From contig CM046332.1 in assembly GCA_025403435.1 (NCBI GenBank), forward strand, positions 7,991,903-8,055,902: a stretch of 64,000 nt of DNA, written 5' to 3'. This document shows, in pieces, positions 59,725 through 64,000 of this stretch. Within the stretch, counting starts at the first letter, position 1; each line of letters starts with the position of its first letter. The notes below the pieces were generated by a model. It searched no databases. It worked only from the letters and a program-made list of their open reading frames with translations, and was not told where the DNA came from. The position numbers and the translations under genes were made by a program. Origin of the DNA: Artocarpus heterophyllus (Eukaryota > Streptophyta > Magnoliopsida > Rosales > Moraceae).

Positions 59725-59812
59725 GGCAGTTTGGCATGTCGATCCTCAAGTTTGGCCTACTGATGGGGCTTGTTTGGCCTATCAATCGTCCTGATCGGCT
59801 TGCCAATGAACA
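59725..59812 (-). repeat. GGCAGGCCGA dyad cluster in solo LTR F
   Basis: Four degenerate units (TTTGGCATGTCGATC, TTTGGCCTACTGATG, TTTGGCCTATCAATC, ATCGGCTTGCCAATG). Confidence 0.72.
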
Positions 59813-60328
59813 AAGGATAAGACCATGTGTTTTTATGTGAATCTTATCAAATATTGATCCAAATTGATTCTGATTCAAATTTTGAGACCTAATTTGATAA
59901 GGACTGACCCTAGACCCAACCTCTATAAATAGTGAGTAAGTCACATAAGTTATTTAGTTCAATTGAGAGATTAAGAGTGATACTCTGCTGGTGAGAATCT
60001 AAAAACTCCCTATGAGCTCTTGTTCACAAGTCACGAATATTTGCTTTGGATTCTCTCAATTGGTTGGAAGGAGAGTCACCTGGTGGAAGAACTATACATG
60101 TGAGCCCACACTCACTCTAATTGTGGATAGAGAATAGCAAAGAAGACCAGTTAGTTGAGGCTCTTTTGAAACGTTACTTCTCTTCACTGATTGCAGGAGC
60201 TTTTCTGCACACAAAGGTTAGTAAGATCTAGTTAATTTATGTATATAGCATGTCAAACTTATGTTTTGGAAAATACTCTGATATAACATTTTTAAAATTT
60301 CACTACGTACTATTTTTCCAACATTGTA

Positions 60329-60514
60329 TTCATGAGAGTGTCGATAAGGCACCAACAACTGCTGCACTTGTAGTCACGAGGGCTATATTCCTAGTAACTA
60401 CCCTACCAAGACTTACTTTTAGAACCAATAGAAAGCGCCTTTTTCTTAACTCCATGGTATGGTGGCAGTCCTTGAAGGACCACTTATCTATCAAGGAAGA
60501 TTGGAAGCCCCAAC
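60329..60514 (+). pseudogene. Gypsy-3 gag, third fragment (zinc knuckles)
   Basis: It directly continues the knuckle interrupted at 58309. ECR and GTN follow, then a degenerate second knuckle (CCTCSHEGYIPSNYP), collinear with the Gypsy-1 CRLGTNQCFICGCEDH block. It is cut at 60515 by Copia-1D. Confidence 0.68.
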
Positions 60515-62471
60515 TGTTAGACTAGGCATCGTAAGGATTAATTGTGTAATAACTTTTTGGAGATATTTAATAAATAAAGAGTTTATTTATTATTCATATG
60601 CCAATTGTTGTTCTCTTTATATTCATTTTTGTTGAATATACGATAAGCAAACAAAGGTCTTAGACTATCAATATAAACCTTTAAGATCATACATATAATA
60701 ATAGATTATGTAGAAGACATGAATCTTAAAGGTGATAGTCTAAATGATAAGGTCCACAATGGAGGGAATGAAGTTGGGCACTTTATTCATGTTAAGATTG
60801 TTATATTATCTACATACCTAATGGGAGATGACTTGTCTTGTTCATCAGAGGGGGACACTACAAGTAGAAACATTGGTATATTGTCATAGGTGATGATATA
60901 TTTGATCGGGACAAATGTTGAATTAAATTGAGTAATAATTCCATTTGTTTAAATCAATTCACTTTAGATAGTCATATGTGTAATGTCTTAATCCTAAAAG
61001 GAACAATGGGCTCATATTCTTAACTTGTGTATTTTGTTGCACAAAAGGGTTACATCCTTATTTGATGATGGTATGCATGCCAGTATGTTGGCGACATGAC
61101 TTTTGATTAACATAGACCCATTGCTCATAGATAAGGAATCCATAGCTCTTTTGTAGAGTTAATGATATTCTCTTATAGGCATTAACCTATAATTAGAAAA
61201 CTAGAGCACTCAACCATTTCGATACATAGGTATAACTAAATGGTATACTATTTATGGATAATAAATATTCCAATGGAGAGATAATAGAACATAAGATAAA
61301 AATAATTAGGAAGATAAAACTGAATCTATTCTTAAACCAATTATAAATATCCTATGAGAATGTTACACATTATGATATGTCATAGACGGTTAACTTTTTG
61401 GGGCTTTGTAATATTATATAGTTCGAGAGTACAGCTCTAAGCTTTTAGTGGAGTACCGTTAGAGTTAATAATTATAAAATATATGTGTTTGGGATATGTT
61501 ATTTTATAATTATAGAAGCTTGATCTATATATATCTATTAGGTCTACTTTGCTTGCCCAAAATAATTATTACAATGATACGACATGTTTTTCCTACATAT
61601 TAGTGACTTAAGTTCATTATTAGATTGGCTAAAATTTGAGTTATTAGTTGAATTAATAATTCATGATCGGTTTATTAGTTTAATTAATTTTGTGAATTAA
61701 TTCAAGATAAACATATTTAATTTTTGGATATATTTTATTTGTATGGGTTTATTTGTATATGATTATTTTAATCAGATAACTTTTATATTGGATTATTTAA
61801 ATAAAAATTAAGGCACTATAAAGGATTCCCGAGTCAAATAAAGTAGGATTTATCTAATTGGTTGATATTGGATTAATCAGATAAGCCTAAAGAGTTCGAA
61901 TTCGATTTCGACTCCGAGACCATGACTCCATAGTCAACCATGATACAAGGGCGCAGTTGACATGCTTGGATAATAAAGAACACATTTCATGCATTTTCAG
62001 TCAAAAACTAATCCAAACTCAAATTTTGAAGCCTAATCTGATAAGGGCTAACCCCAGATCCAACCATTATATAAAGGGAACTATTTTTCATTGTTCCTCA
62101 GGTCATTTGAGAAGTATAGAGTGAGTTTTCTAGTGAAAGAAACTCTAAAATTCCTCGAGAGCTATTGTTCAACATCTAGAACCTTAGCTCTTGGTTTTCT
62201 CAAGTGGTTGGAAGGAGAGTCACTAGAGAAAAGCCTGTACGAAGTGCAACAACTCATACTCCGATCGTGGATAGAGAATAGCAAAAAAGACTAGCTAATT
62301 ATTGCTCGTCTGGAACGTTCTTCTCTTCTTAGTTTTTGTACAGACTTTGGTAGACAAAAGAGTTTCGTAAGATCTATTATCAATTGATGTACTTAGCATA
62401 TCAAACTTGTTATTTGAAAAAGACTTTGATTTAAAATTTTAAAAATTCTGCTATGCATCATTTTTCCAACA
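60515..62471 (+). repeat. Copia-1D 5' LTR (1957 bp)
   Basis: It is collinear with the other LTRs over most of its length, with a TATATAAAGGG box near 62070. It has no dyad cluster at the expected place (about 61830-61985), which holds unrelated sequence of similar length. It ends TTTTTCCAACA. Confidence 0.8.
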
Positions 62472-63465
62472 ACTTGTGTTGCAGACATGGTTTTTTGTTG
62501 ATTTTATGGGTTTGCGATCATGCTATGTACATAAATTACATCATCTTAATCTCTCCTATGTTCAAATTTAATTTTGTAGAGAGTTGGTACTCTAAGGTTT
62601 CTGTATATAATGCTGTCATGAGATTATATATTGGATGTTAATTTATTATTTATGGTTAATTGAATTTTTGTTTTAAATATTATATTAATTAATTAATTTT
62701 GCTAGCTATGGTTCCTTAAATGTTAGAATGTGTATCTAGGTTTTTTATATAATTAGATGGCAGTCTATCATCACCGTCTAAGATTTATTATTTTAATTTT
62801 AGTTTAAAAAAATATTATTAAAATAATTACTTGAAGTGAAGACGGATTTAGAAAATGGAAATGATTGCAGTTCAATATTTTTTTCTGTGTTCATAAATTT
62901 TTTGTGTCTTTGAATTGTTGAAAAATAAATTGAAAACTACTTAAAAATAATTCGCAAAAGTTTGAAAAATGTTGGTTCAATGTCGATAAGCAAGCCAGTT
63001 ACCGAGTGTCGGTAGGCCAACGGTCACAGATCAGTAGGCCAGCAGTGAGTATAACCATTTTCTAAAACAGTGTGATTTTTGATGCAGCTTTTATTATTTT
63101 TCTTTTGAGACAATTCTGAGAAACATGAAATTTTTTGATAACTAGGAAAATAAATCTTTGATCTATATAAGATTGAAGAATTGAAGTATGAAGCCACATG
63201 AAAAAGGATACAACGAGAAGATACAAGATGAAGAGTCAATAATATGCTTGAATTGATCTTTTATAATCATTATTTTCTTTTCTCTAAGATGGAACCATGA
63301 TATTATAGCTATTTGTTATATTACTTGTAGCTTTGCACGTTGCATTGCTTGTCTACATTAAATATGTTTTACCATGTATGTTGATAACGTGCCATGTAAA
63401 ATAAGGAGTGCCGCTTATTAAAAAATGTTCATGCATGTGAACGTAAAACCTTAACTTTTAAAATA
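62472..63465 (+). other. Copia-1D primer-binding site remnant and leader
   Basis: A degenerate PBS (about 62472-62490) is followed by leader sequence that reverse-aligns with 20900-22020. It contains a degraded dyad cluster at 62989-63046 (GTCGGTAGGCCAAC, ATCAGTAGGCCAGC). Confidence 0.65.
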
Positions 63466-64000
63466 TTCACCAGTAAGTCCTCCCTCTCTCTCTCCTCTTC
63501 CCCCTCTGCCCCAACCCCCTCTGCTATTTCCCCCTTTGCCGCCACCGGCAACCACCCACCCCCTCCCCCCCCACCCCAACCTACCCCTCCTCCACTATTT
63601 CCCCCTCTCCCCCCCCCCCCCCCCCCACCCTAAGAGCCCCTACCCCTCTACCCCTGCGGCCCCACCCCGCCCCCACCCTCCCCCCTAACACCCTGCCCCC
63701 ACCCCACCCGTCCCTACCCCCCCTAACACCCTGCCCCCACCCCACCCGCCCCTACACCCCCCACCACGCCGCCCCCACCCTTCCACCTGCCCCCACACCC
63801 CCCCACGGCCCCTTCCTCGTCCCCAATTCTTTTTCTTTGTTTTGTGGTGCGTAAATGTAAGTTTTTTTTTAATTGTGTTTTGTTAAATGTTTTTGGTACG
63901 TTAATTGAATTTTCATTAGTTGTGTGAAATTATTTAAAGTGTTATGTGAATATGTGCAATATGTGAAACTATGTCAATATGTGAAATTGTGTAATGGAAA
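63466..64000 (+). mobile_element. Second copy of the CACTA intron sequence, cut by the window end
   Basis: It opens with CAGTAAGTCCTCCCTCTCTC, like the donor region at 33815-33840, then a C-rich tract (63471-63820, with a poly-C run near 63609-63626), a T-rich link and the GTGAATATGTG repeat. Orientation is the same as in the element at 29873-40302. No subterminal array precedes it here, so only an internal part is present or the left end has been lost. Confidence 0.6.

Larger units (their letters stand above)
58310..60323 (+). repeat. Copia-1 solo LTR (copy F)
   Basis: A complete 2014-bp LTR from TGTTAGACATG to TTTCCAACA is flanked by perfect TTGTA duplications (58305-58309, 60324-60328). 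It splits the Gypsy-3 gag zinc knuckle. A TATAAATA box lies near 59922, and the dyad cluster is at 59725-59812. Confidence 0.93.
60515..63465 (+). mobile_element. Copia-1D, diverged 5' part
   Basis: It has an LTR (60515-62471) and about 1 kb of leader on the + strand, both related to Copia-1 but more diverged (start TGTTAGACTAGG). The leader stops near 63465, where C-rich CACTA-type sequence begins. Confidence 0.78.

Overview
The window looks like nuclear DNA of a flowering plant, probably a eudicot. It is AT-rich, has no bacterial gene organisation, and is built almost entirely from nested transposable elements. I recognise Ty1/Copia elements, Ty3/Gypsy chromoviruses with initiator-Met-tRNA primer-binding sites, and a CACTA (En/Spm) DNA transposon. 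I found no host gene, tRNA or rRNA that I could support. Element names used here (Copia-1, Gypsy-1 and so on) are local labels.

Layout. (1) 1-25255 is a nest. The oldest layer is the 3' part of a + strand Copia (Copia-2: pol 15896-17496, 3' LTR from 17511). Copia-1 copy A (+ strand, 1-15895) sits in its pol. The 3' LTR of copy A was later split by a complete Tekay/Del-like chromovirus, Gypsy-1 (3154-14000, - strand, 5-bp duplication CATAT). The Copia-2 LTR was separately split by Copia-1B (17871-24045, - strand, duplication GCATG), a deletion derivative that keeps gag but has lost pol. (2) 25328-40565 is a gag-only Copia (Copia-3, - strand). Its 5' LTR holds a CACTA element of about 10.4 kb (about 29873-40302) with a TNP2-type transposase and a Transposase_24/Ulp1-protease gene, both on the + strand and both decayed. 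A Copia-1 solo LTR (34889-36924, duplication TGTAT) lies in the predicted 5'-UTR intron of the second CACTA gene. (3) 40571-45654 has no recognisable gene; its right part resembles a Gypsy LTR. (4) 45655-63465 is a second nest. A Gypsy-2 pol remnant (-) is cut by Gypsy-3 (+, LTR start 48857). The gag of Gypsy-3 is cut in turn by Copia-1C (-, 52465-57997), a Copia-1 solo LTR (58310-60323, duplication TTGTA) and an older Copia-1D (from 60515). From about 63466 the window ends in a second copy of the CACTA intron sequence.

All coding regions are broken by stops, frameshifts or deletions. Many stops fall where the family normally has Gln, Arg or Trp codons, as expected from deamination of methylated cytosine.

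The most unusual signal is a short oriented dyad, TCGGC-AG-GCCGA, repeated in clusters of roughly 3-9 units with variable spacers. It occurs in the LTRs of Gypsy-1 and in the LTRs and 5' leader of Copia-1, which belong to different superfamilies. Within each element the clusters occur in opposite orientations. The two LTRs of the single Gypsy-1 copy differ in unit number, and the most diverged Copia-1 LTR (copy D) lacks the cluster. A second curiosity is an 87-codon antisense ORF kept open in four Copia-1 LTR copies.
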